Source: BS750m-G69 sp964441235 (GTDB lineage Bacteria > Fidelibacterota > UBA2242). Taken from it: a stretch of DNA of 64,000 nucleotides. Below are positions 17,887 to 25,349 of the stretch, in pieces. Positions within the stretch are counted from its first letter, which is position 1. Every line of letters begins with the position of its first letter. A model generated the notes under the pieces. It had not been told where the DNA came from. It did not search any database and was given only the letters and a program-made list of their open reading frames with translations. The stretch is from the NCBI GenBank assembly GCA_964441235.1, contig CAYTUQ010000001.1:112253-176252 (forward strand), written 5' to 3'. Both the position numbers and the translations under genes were made by a program.

Positions 17887-19254
17887 CTACTTCCCTATAC
17901 AGAAATTACTGAAAATAGTATTTAGAATATCCTCGTTTGTTGTTTTTCCTAAGATTTCGTCCATTGCCTCAAGAGCAATTCTTAAGTCAACTACAATGAT
18001 CTCTGAAGAAAGCCCCTTTTTTGCGCTAGCAAGGGATTCGGAAACCGATCTTAATGCCCGAGATAAAGCATCTCGGTGTCGTTTTCTTGTGATAATTACA
18101 TCTTCTGATTTTGGAGCTTTAGATTTTGCTGCCGACACCATTATATCTGCTATTTTGTGAATACCGGAATGTTTTTTAGCTGATGTCAAAATAGCATCTT
18201 TTTTGTTAAAATATTTAGCCATTTTTTTTATTTGTTTTTCTGATGAGATGTCAACTTTATTCAACACAAAAAGAATATTATTAGAGATTTTGGGCAGATA
18301 TGGAAAAAAGTCAGAGAAAGGTCTTGTAACATCGATAACGAAAAGAATTAAATCTGCTTTATTGATGTTATCAATAGTTCGAGCAATTCCCAGCCCCTCA
18401 ATTGAATTGTCTGTTTTTCTCAGCCCGGCAGTGTCAACAAGACGAAATTGGAAGCCTCCTTTTTGAAAAGATTCTTCAATTGTATCTCTTGTCGTGCCCG
18501 GATATGGTGAAACAATAACCCTTTCTTCTTGTAGAAGGGCATTTAATAGGCTGGATTTTCCACTGTTAGGGGGACCAACAATTGGAACTAAAAACCCCTG
18601 CCTAACCATTTTTCCATAATTGTATGATTTTATAAGTCTATTTATTTTTTCTTTAAGTGCAGAGAGGGTGGAAATAATTTTAGTCATTGGGGTAAAATCA
18701 ATTTCTTCTTCAGAGAAATCTAATTCTAATTCAAGAAGCGCAATAGTGTCGATTAAAATTTTCCTGCAGTCCTTAATTGCCTGGCCGGTTTTTCCCTCAA
18801 GAAGATTTATAGATTCTTTGTGTGCAGCTTTTGTTTGAGAATAAATAATGTCTGCTATTCCTTCAGCCTGACTCAGGTCCATTTTGCTGTTTAGAAAGGC
18901 TCGTTTTGTAAACTCTCCTGGCTCTGCTAATTGAGCTCCTGATTTTATGCAAATGTCTATTATTCGCTCTGTGATATAAGGGCTTCCGTGACAGCTAATT
19001 TCAATTATATCTTCTCCCGTATATGAGTTTGGAGCCTTAAAATATGTTACAACGGAAGAATCGAGATGACTTCCATCGTCAATATCGTAAATTTGACCAA
19101 AAGTGGCAAAATGAGGTTTTATTTCCCTAGATGAAGTAAAAATTTTATTTGCTATATCAAGGGACTTGCTTCCTGAAAGCCTTACTATGGATATGCCACC
19201 AAAACCGGGGGGTGTTGAAATAGCTACAATTGTGGTATTGTTTTTTATGGACAT
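17887..19254 (-). CDS. mnmE: tRNA modification GTPase MnmE (TrmE)
   Basis: The 455-residue protein has the TrmE N-terminal domain (IVAISTPPGFGGISIVRLSG), a helical domain interrupted by a GTPase domain with GPPNSGKSSL, DTAGLR and NKVD motifs, and the C-terminal CIGK ending whose Cys is needed for tRNA modification. It acts with MnmG on U34. It lies 14 bp after yidC and 9 bp before mnmG. The order yidC-mnmE-mnmG is the usual one beside the origin. Confidence 0.97.
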   Translation of the reverse strand: MSIKNNTTIVAISTPPGFGGISIVRLSGSKSLDIANKIFTSSREIKPHFATFGQIYDIDDGSHLDSSVVTYFKAPNSYTGEDIIEISCHGSPYITERIIDICIKSGAQLAEPGEFTKRAFLNSKMDLSQAEGIADIIYSQTKAAHKESINLLEGKTGQAIKDCRKILIDTIALLELELDFSEEEIDFTPMTKIISTLSALKEKINRLIKSYNYGKMVRQGFLVPIVGPPNSGKSSLLNALLQEERVIVSPYPGTTRDTIEESFQKGGFQFRLVDTAGLRKTDNSIEGLGIARTIDNINKADLILFVIDVTRPFSDFFPYLPKISNNILFVLNKVDISSEKQIKKMAKYFNKKDAILTSAKKHSGIHKIADIMVSAAKSKAPKSEDVIITRKRHRDALSRALRSVSESLASAKKGLSSEIIVVDLRIALEAMDEILGKTTNEDILNTIFSNFCIGK

Positions 19255-19268
19255 TTTCCATAAAGAAA

Positions 19269-21029
19269 TTATTTTCTCTTGGCTTTAGCCTGTATCTGCC
19301 GAAATGTTTGAAAAGCGGATTTTTTTACTTTTTTAGGCTTATGTTTTGGCGGTAGAAATTTTTGCTGAAGCATTGAAAGAATATTGAACAGGGTATAGTA
19401 AAGATTTAAACCTGACGGAAACTGATTGAATATTAAGAACATCATAATCGGCATAAAATACATCATCATTTTTTGCTGAGGATTATTGGAAGCTGTAGCG
19501 GTTGTGAACTTCTGCTGAAGTAAGGTAGTAAGAGCCATTACTATTGGGAGAACATTTACGTATTGACCATAAATTGGGATTTTAAAGGGCAGCGTAAAGA
19601 TAGTATCAGGAGCAGAAAGGTCTGTTATCCAAAGGATAAATGGGGCATGTCGAAGCTCAATTGTTGAGCGGAAAATGGTAAACAGAGCGAATAAAATTGG
19701 CATTTGTAGCAATAACGGTAAACAGCCACCCATTGGGTTGACACCGTGTTCTTTATATAATTTCATTGTTTCTGTATTTATTTTCTGAGGTTCATTTTGG
19801 TATTTCTCTTTTAATGCGACAATTTTTGGTTGCAGATTTTGCATCTCCTTCATTGATTGCGTAGATTTGTTAGTAAGGGGAGAAAGGATAGCCTTTACTA
19901 ATATCGAGAAAATTATCAGAACCCAACCGTAGTTGGGAATGAGTGTGTTTAATTTTATGAATGTCCATAAAATACCTTTGCTAATTGGTTGAATTAATTT
20001 GAACCCGAAAGTCATGATGTGTTCAAGGTGGACAGAAAAACCTTTGATAATCGAATATTTAAGCGGACCGATGAAAATAGTGGTATGCGAGGGGGAATTT
20101 AAAGGGAGCATTAGATGCATCGTGAAAATTTTCTGAAATTCGTTTCCATTTAAGGGGATACCCGCTCCGGTAAGCTTATAGCCCATTCCGGGATTTGCAG
20201 GTATGAAAGATGCGGCAAAATATTTTGTTCTTATTGCTGTCCAGTAGGTTGAGCCCACAAACTTAGATTGCCTTTTTTTACCGGATTTTATATTGAGATT
20301 TTCAAATTCTCCGCCGCTATATGCGTAAGCCTTTGAATAGAAGATGTCGTCCTTCAAGAAAGATTCTGTATATAATAATCCTCCATTCCAGGACAATTCA
20401 TAAAAGTTTGCGGCAGAATTATTCTGGAGACCGGTTAGGTCTGTGTCAAGACCGATAGTATATTTATTGCCGTAAAATTTAAATATTTTTTTTGCTGCCA
20501 CAGCATTTTGGTTTCTTAAAACAAATGACATTGTAATAGAGTCATCCCCAGAAACAGAGAAATAATCTTTTCTTGCGGAAGATTTAATCACGTAATTAAG
20601 TTTGAAGTTCTGGTTAAGTTCAACAGTATCACCATCTATAGAAATATATCTGATTAGGAGGGGGGATTTCCCATTATCGTTAATTAATTGTACCAATGTA
20701 GTATCGCCGTCTTTTCTCATCTCGTAGTTTTTTAGAATGAAGCTTTTAATAGTTCCTCCACCCTCTGATGAAATAGTTGCCTTGTATAGATCTGTTTCTA
20801 TGGTATATGTTTCTTTAATTCCAGAACTGATTATGTTTTTTTTTGTACGTGTGGGTGTTATGACTTGTTTTTCGGTTCTTGCAGGGGCGGAAATTTGCTC
20901 TTGATCTTCGTGTTTTATCGAATGTTGTGGTGGTTGCGGAGCATTTTTATTTATTAACTTATAGTATGGTTGCATTAAGAGGATTAGTATGAATATTAGT
21001 ACAAATCCTAGAATTGATTTTTTATCCAT
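19269..21029 (-). CDS. yidC: Membrane protein insertase YidC
   Basis: The 586-residue insertase of Gram-negative type has an N-terminal TM segment (residues 6-23), a large periplasmic domain (about 60-350), and the conserved C-terminal bundle with GWVLIIFSILVKAILSPLT, NPMGGCLPLLLQMPILFALF and a C-terminal basic tail (KPKKVKKS). It inserts and folds inner-membrane proteins, alone or with SecYEG. The start has AAGGAA about 8 nt upstream. It sits between yidD and mnmE in the conserved rpmH-rnpA-yidD-yidC order. Confidence 0.97.
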   Translation of the reverse strand: MDKKSILGFVLIFILILLMQPYYKLINKNAPQPPQHSIKHEDQEQISAPARTEKQVITPTRTKKNIISSGIKETYTIETDLYKATISSEGGGTIKSFILKNYEMRKDGDTTLVQLINDNGKSPLLIRYISIDGDTVELNQNFKLNYVIKSSARKDYFSVSGDDSITMSFVLRNQNAVAAKKIFKFYGNKYTIGLDTDLTGLQNNSAANFYELSWNGGLLYTESFLKDDIFYSKAYAYSGGEFENLNIKSGKKRQSKFVGSTYWTAIRTKYFAASFIPANPGMGYKLTGAGIPLNGNEFQKIFTMHLMLPLNSPSHTTIFIGPLKYSIIKGFSVHLEHIMTFGFKLIQPISKGILWTFIKLNTLIPNYGWVLIIFSILVKAILSPLTNKSTQSMKEMQNLQPKIVALKEKYQNEPQKINTETMKLYKEHGVNPMGGCLPLLLQMPILFALFTIFRSTIELRHAPFILWITDLSAPDTIFTLPFKIPIYGQYVNVLPIVMALTTLLQQKFTTATASNNPQQKMMMYFMPIMMFLIFNQFPSGLNLYYTLFNILSMLQQKFLPPKHKPKKVKKSAFQTFRQIQAKAKRK

Positions 21030-21034
21030 ATTTC

Positions 21035-21265
21035 TTATTCCTTAACATGTGGTAATGGATCGTATCCACCAGGATTAAAAGGGTGGCATTTTAGAATTCT
21101 TTTTATTGATAGGTATGCAGCTTTGTGTAGTTTATAGTTTTCTAAAGCTTCAATTGCGTAATTTGAGCAAGATGGATAAAAGCGGCACGATTTTGGGAGC
21201 AGTGGAGATATTGTTAGCTTGTATGTCTTTATAATAGTTATAAAAATTTTTTTTACTATATTCAT
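21035..21265 (-). CDS. yidD: Membrane protein insertion efficiency factor YidD
   Basis: The 76-residue protein has the diagnostic core SPLLPKSCRFYPSCSNYAIEAL and the CHPFNPGGYDPLP tail. The N-terminus is an amphipathic, basic helix. YidD helps YidC-dependent insertion. The ATG overlaps the rnpA stop by 4 bp and the gene ends 5 bp before yidC, so the four genes are tightly coupled. Confidence 0.96.
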   Translation of the reverse strand: MNIVKKIFITIIKTYKLTISPLLPKSCRFYPSCSNYAIEALENYKLHKAAYLSIKRILKCHPFNPGGYDPLPHVKE

Positions 21266-21645
21266 TTTTTTGAACCAAAATTCTCAATAATTACTGATTG
21301 TAGTTCGCTATAAGGCAATTTTTTAGGATTTGAGTTTACCGTGAATAACATTGACATAGGTTGATAGAGAAAAGGTTTTGTAGTGCGATAAACTTCACGA
21401 ATGATTCTTTTCATCCTGTTTCTTTTACAGGCTCCTTTGACGAACTTTTTTAGAACAATTGATAATTCCCATTTGTCTTGAGGTAGTGTTGAGATTAAGA
21501 TAGATTTGTACCTTAAAGGGTCGTTGCGAGAAACAGATGAAAAATGTTTTTTCCAATTTGCGTTCCGTTCACATCTCGGCAACTTAAGCCGAAAGGACTT
21601 TTCTGCCTTTCGCCCTTCGTCTTGCAAGAATCTTTCTACCGCCAT
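21262..21645 (-). CDS. rnpA: Ribonuclease P protein component
   Basis: The C-terminal half has the RNase P protein signature KFVKGACKRNRMKRIIREVYR, and the N-terminal part LPRCERNANWKKHF corresponds to the usual start of the fold. The protein assists the RNA subunit in 5' maturation of tRNAs. An ATG at 21645 would give 127 residues and a 62-bp overlap with rpmH. A TTG at 21582, one base after the rpmH stop, would give 106 residues, near the family norm. No strong ribosome site decides between them. The short form is more likely by homology. Confidence 0.9.
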   Translation of the reverse strand: MAVERFLQDEGRKAEKSFRLKLPRCERNANWKKHFSSVSRNDPLRYKSILISTLPQDKWELSIVLKKFVKGACKRNRMKRIIREVYRTTKPFLYQPMSMLFTVNSNPKKLPYSELQSVIIENFGSKK

Positions 21646-21718
21646 TTGTACTCATTCTTTCTCTAAAACCGTGCTTGTTTTTTCTTTTCCTATTACTTGG
21701 TTGATAAGTTCTTTTCAT
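21584..21718 (-). CDS. rpmH: 50S ribosomal protein L34
   Basis: This short gene was found by translating the reverse strand. It encodes a 44-residue protein starting MKRTYQPSNRKRKNKHGF and ending GRKVLSA, which is L34 in full, with an extra GG in the MSTNGGRK segment (normally MxTxxGR). The gene is the first of the rpmH-rnpA-yidD-yidC-mnmE-mnmG run and faces dnaA across the putative origin. Confidence 0.97.
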   Translation of the reverse strand: MKRTYQPSNRKRKNKHGFRERMSTNGGRKILARRRAKGRKVLSA

Positions 21719-22120
21719 TTAATGCCTCATAAGTTTTAAAATCCGCCTAATTTAAGTTATTTTAGTGAACAGTCAACATGTTTTTATCTCAATTTTGTGA
21801 GGATAATTTATATCGCATTGAATCTTTCTCTTGACATTTTAAAGATACGGATTACTTTATAATGTGGAGAGAAAAGAGGAAGTTGATAAGTTGTTAATAA
21901 GTCTATTTGGTGTGATTTTTCTTAATCGTTTTTAGCAACATTTGTCTTTCATCTTTAAAGCGACTTTAAATTCAAGAAGTTTTTTGTTTCTCTAAAGTAT
22001 TGTTTTACCAGGGTGTTTTAGCATACTGTGAGCTTGGAAGAAGACGTTTTCACTATGGAAAGTTGTTTTTGATATTATTCTTTGGTTTTATTTTAACTAT
22101 TGATGGAGGTTGTTGATAAC
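21719..22120. other. Putative oriC between rpmH and dnaA
   Basis: This AT-rich gap separates divergent rpmH and dnaA, and the coding strand switches here. Near-DnaA boxes on the minus strand are AGTTGATAA at 21881-21889, TGTTAATAA at 21892-21900 and TGTTGATAA at 22111-22119. The last is one mismatch from TTATCCACA. GGTTGATAA at 21699-21707 lies just inside rpmH. A TATAAT at 21858-21863 may serve dnaA, but its TTGACA partner (21831) is 21 nt away, which is too far for a normal promoter. Position and synteny make this the best origin candidate. Confidence 0.65.
21749..21776 (-). promoter_or_regulatory. Candidate rpmH promoter
   Basis: On the minus strand TTGACT (21776-21771) is followed after 16 nt by TAAATT (21754-21749), about 30 nt before the rpmH ATG. 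It resembles a sigma-70 promoter and is correctly placed for the rpmH operon. No other good candidate is seen. It is a consensus match only. Confidence 0.4.
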
Positions 22121-23530
22121 TTGGAAATTGAGGGTAATGTAAACAGCAATAGAAATTTAGATTGTAAGGATGTTTGGAGCAATTGCCTTGATTATATAAG
22201 GCAAAGGTTACCCGAACAAACATTTGATACATGGTTTAGGCCAATTAAAGCAATTTCATTAACAGAAAAGGAGCTTTTTCTTCAGGTTCCAAATAAGTTC
22301 TTTTATGATTGGATAGATAGTCATTATAGAGAAGTTCTATATAAAACTTTGAAAGAAGTGACGGGAAACGGTTTGCTAATAAAGTACACGGTCCTTTTAA
22401 CAGAGGATTCCGGAGAAATAAAAAATTTGAACAGTCAAATTGTTGGCAGTCAGGATACTGATAGAAAGCCAAAGGCTATTACCGGAATGTTTGAAAAAGG
22501 AACCCGGATAAATGAAAGCTATACATTTAATAATTTTGTGGTAGGTGGGGGTAATCAATTTGCTAAGGCAGCAGCCGTTGCTGTAGCAAATGCACCGGGA
22601 AGGACATCATTTAATCCTCTTCTTATATATGGTGGAACAGGGCTAGGAAAGACACATCTCTTGCAAGCTATAGGGAATGAAACGCTTTATACTGGAAGGG
22701 CAAGGAAAGTTACATATGTATCAAGCGATACTTTTACATTGGATTTTATAGCAGCAATTCAGAGGAACAGAACAACAGATTTTTCACTGTACTATAGGAA
22801 TATTGATATGCTTCTTTTGGATGACATTCAATTTTTTCAAGGCAAGGAGCAGACACAGGAGCAATTTTTTCATATATTTAATGGTCTTTACCAGCGACAC
22901 AAACAAATTGTTCTAACGACGGACAGGCAGCCAATGGAATTGCACGGTTTGCATGAAAGGTTGCTTTCACGTTTTCAATCCGCTCTCACAGTAGATATAC
23001 AACCGCCTGATTTAGAGACAAGGATTGCAATTCTTCAACAAAAGGCAACGCAAGATGGACTGGATATTCCTTTCGAAATTATTGAGTATCTTGCTACTAA
23101 TATTTGTTCGAATATAAGGGAATTGGAGGGAGCAATGATACGTCTTTTGGCTTATTCCTCTCTATTACAGGTTGACATAGATCTTGGCTTGGCTCAAAAA
23201 GTGCTTAGAGAATTTTTAGGGTCCGAGCATGCTTCTTTAATATCTATTGAGAGTATCCAAAGTGTAGTGAGTGGAACTTATAATGTGAATCTTGATAAAA
23301 TGATCGGGAAAAGCCGAACCAAAGAAGTTGCCGAGTCACGAATGGCAGCAATGTACTTCGCTAGAGAGTATACCAATATGTCGTTAAAAACTATCGGCCT
23401 TTACTTTGGTGGACGCGATCACTCAACTGTTGTGCACGCCTGTAAATGGGTTGAATATAAAATCTCTGAGGACCCGCAGTTTTCAAAAAAAATTGAATAT
23501 TTAAAGAATAAAATAGTAACTACCGTTTAA
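22121..23530 (+). CDS. dnaA: Chromosomal replication initiator protein DnaA
   Basis: DnaA opens the origin and loads the helicase. Domain I includes RLPEQTFDTWFRPIKA; the AAA+ domain has Walker A GGTGLGKTHLL and Walker B LLLDDIQFF; the C-terminal DNA-binding domain has GGRDHSTVVHACK. The frame stays open upstream with TTG at 22100 and ATG at 22103, but neither has a ribosome site. GGAGG at 22105-22109 lies inside that extension and best serves TTG at 22121 (11-nt spacing), giving 469 residues. The TTATCAACA-like box at 22111-22119 sits between this Shine-Dalgarno and the start, which would suit autoregulation. lexA follows by 104 bp. Confidence 0.97.
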   Translation: MEIEGNVNSNRNLDCKDVWSNCLDYIRQRLPEQTFDTWFRPIKAISLTEKELFLQVPNKFFYDWIDSHYREVLYKTLKEVTGNGLLIKYTVLLTEDSGEIKNLNSQIVGSQDTDRKPKAITGMFEKGTRINESYTFNNFVVGGGNQFAKAAAVAVANAPGRTSFNPLLIYGGTGLGKTHLLQAIGNETLYTGRARKVTYVSSDTFTLDFIAAIQRNRTTDFSLYYRNIDMLLLDDIQFFQGKEQTQEQFFHIFNGLYQRHKQIVLTTDRQPMELHGLHERLLSRFQSALTVDIQPPDLETRIAILQQKATQDGLDIPFEIIEYLATNICSNIRELEGAMIRLLAYSSLLQVDIDLGLAQKVLREFLGSEHASLISIESIQSVVSGTYNVNLDKMIGKSRTKEVAESRMAAMYFAREYTNMSLKTIGLYFGGRDHSTVVHACKWVEYKISEDPQFSKKIEYLKNKIVTTV

Positions 23531-23634
23531 GAATAAGTTGAGATAACGGCTCCAGTTTAAATTTCTTCATTGACTCTTGTTCACCTTTTATTTAACTTTC
23601 TTTCGCATATTGTTTACTATAAAAGGAGCCAAGC

Positions 23635-24240
23635 GTGTATCTTACAAGAAGGCAACATGAGATTTTAGGGTTTTTGAAAAACTATATCTCAAAACATGGT
23701 TATTCTCCGACATTTCAAGAGATAGCAGAGCATTTTAAATTCAGTTCGAAGGGCACAGTTTACAAACATTTGTTGAATCTTAAAGAAAAGGGTTTTATTA
23801 CAAAATGTTGGAATAAGTCGAGATCAATTGAACTGACCTCTGATATTGCCGAAATGGCAATAGTTAAGTTGCCGCTTCTTGGTTATGTAAAAGTGGGACA
23901 ACCAATAGAAGCAATCACTGAGTATAACACTATCGCGGTTCCATCTGATTTGGTTAGGAAGGGGCGGCATTACGTTCTAAGAGTCAAGGGAGACTCAATG
24001 ATTGAAGAGCACATAAGGGATGGGGATTTTGTTATTGTTAAGGAGCAACAAGCTGCTGAAAATGGTGAGGTTGTTATTGCCCTGATTAGTGGTACAGAGG
24101 TTACAATAAAGAAGTTTTATAGAGAGAATGAATATATTAGATTGCAGCCAGCCAATGCGAATCTTGAGCCTTTAATTCTGCCGGAAGAATCTGTTGCGAT
24201 ACAAGGAATTGTAGTTGGTATCTTGAGAAAGTTCGTTTAG
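23635..24240 (+). CDS. lexA: LexA repressor
   Basis: The 201-residue SOS repressor begins at GTG with AAAAGGAG 6 nt upstream. The N-terminal winged helix is LTRRQHEILGFLKNYISKHGYSPTFQEIA. The latent protease has the catalytic Ser in VKGDSMIEEHI and the Lys in TEVTIKKFYR. The self-cleavage segment reads LLGYVKVGQPI, so the scissile pair is Val-Gly rather than the common Ala-Gly. I saw no clear LexA operator palindrome in the 104 bp upstream. Its position between dnaA and ssb links SOS control with replication genes. Confidence 0.93.
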   Translation: MYLTRRQHEILGFLKNYISKHGYSPTFQEIAEHFKFSSKGTVYKHLLNLKEKGFITKCWNKSRSIELTSDIAEMAIVKLPLLGYVKVGQPIEAITEYNTIAVPSDLVRKGRHYVLRVKGDSMIEEHIRDGDFVIVKEQQAAENGEVVIALISGTEVTIKKFYRENEYIRLQPANANLEPLILPEESVAIQGIVVGILRKFV

Positions 24241-24399
24241 GAACCCATTTAAATGCGTATTTTAAAAGAGGGTTTCAAATTACAATCGATTATAACGAAG
24301 CCGTTATAGAAAAATAGAAGTTGCGGTTTAATAAAAAAATGTGATTTATAAAAGTTTTTACGTTTTGGGTAGTTCATGAATTTTTTAGGATAAAATATA

Positions 24400-24428
24400 T
24401 TGACAATTGAACAAACTTTTTGTATAAT
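24400..24428 (+). promoter_or_regulatory. Consensus sigma-70 promoter of ssb
   Basis: TTGACA (24400-24405) and TATAAT (24423-24428) are both perfect and are separated by exactly 17 nt. The ssb start lies 76 nt beyond. This is the strongest promoter match I noticed in the window. Confidence 0.85.
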
Positions 24429-24503
24429 GTGAGTGAAATACCGCGATTTTAGTAACACAGCGGTTAAATGTTATCTCTTAATTTTAAAATGTGGAGGAGT
24501 CTT

Positions 24504-24920
24504 ATGCACAAAGGAAGCATGAATAAGGTTATTCTTGTAGGCCGTTTGGGAAAAGACCCTGATGTACGTTACACCCCCAGTGGAGATGCCGTTGCCGAAT
24601 TGTCTTTAGCTACTGATGAAGTATTCAAGAATAAGGAAGGAGAGCGTACAGAGCGTACGGAATGGCATAATCTTGTTTTGTGGCGCAACCAAGCTGAATT
24701 TGCCAAAGAGTGGTTAAAAAAAGGGCAGCTTGTTTATGTTGAGGGCAGGCTTCAAACTAGAAAATGGGATGATAAAGAAGGTCAGAAGAGGTACAAAACA
24801 GAGGTAAAAGTTGATCAAGTTACAATGTTAGGTAGCTTTATTGGCCGCAATAAAGAAGATAATAAGACTGAGACTGAAGTGGGATCCGTAAAAGAAGCTG
24901 ACGAAGAAATACCCTTCTAA
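24504..24920 (+). CDS. ssb: Single-stranded DNA-binding protein
   Basis: The protein carries the SSB OB-fold (MNKVILVGRLGKDPDVRYTPSGDAVAELSLATDE, then EWHNLVLW and GQLVYVEGRLQTRKWDD). It ends in the acidic tail EADEEIPF that recruits partner proteins. It coats single-stranded DNA in replication and repair. The ATG at 24504 has GGAGGAG 5-6 nt upstream. A second ATG at 24519, with AAAGGA before it, would give the canonical MNKVILVG start. The frame also opens earlier at 24468, but no ribosome site supports that. Confidence 0.96.
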   Translation: MHKGSMNKVILVGRLGKDPDVRYTPSGDAVAELSLATDEVFKNKEGERTERTEWHNLVLWRNQAEFAKEWLKKGQLVYVEGRLQTRKWDDKEGQKRYKTEVKVDQVTMLGSFIGRNKEDNKTETEVGSVKEADEEIPF

Positions 24921-25349
24921 AGCATATTTTTACCGGGACGATATAAATCGCCCCCATTTATATTGTACAAAGTTGGATTGTTTGCCAGGGAAAAGCACAA
25001 AATTCGCCTGCCTGCCAGAGCGAAGTGGAGGGCAGGCAATAATTTTAATATCAATTAGTCACAGAGAAGTTTTTTTATTTTTACTGAAATAACTTCTGCA
25101 TTGAGTATTATTCTAAATGCCTAAGGTATTTCTTGTGTCCTCCTACAGGGAGCTTCGCTAAGTACATGATGGGTTTTTTTGAGCATTTTTGCGGCTGTTG
25201 AATTAAGCAGGCTAAACCTATTTGCTCTATAGAAAATGTTAAGGAGTGTGTGTAAGATCTTTAATTTTCAGAGCAAAGTGGTTTTTATAAAAAAAATCTT
25301 ATCAAATAATTGTAATATTCGTTTATAATAGGGTTATATCCGAGACTTT
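24921..25349. other. Gap after ssb with a weak terminator-like hairpin and a GCCTGCC/GGCAGGC hairpin
   Basis: No gene is seen in these 429 bp between convergent ssb and the nucleoside kinase gene. GGG-A-CGAT / ATCG-CCC at 24935-24953 could form a terminator-like hairpin for ssb, but no clean T-run follows. GCCTGCC (25006-25012) and GGCAGGC (25031-25037) form a second hairpin of the intergenic-repeat type. The rest is AT-rich and featureless to me. Confidence 0.4.

Noticed and set aside
21831..21863. TTGACA and TATAAT as a dnaA promoter.
   Set aside because: The spacing is 21 nt, too long for sigma-70; only the -10 alone is plausible.
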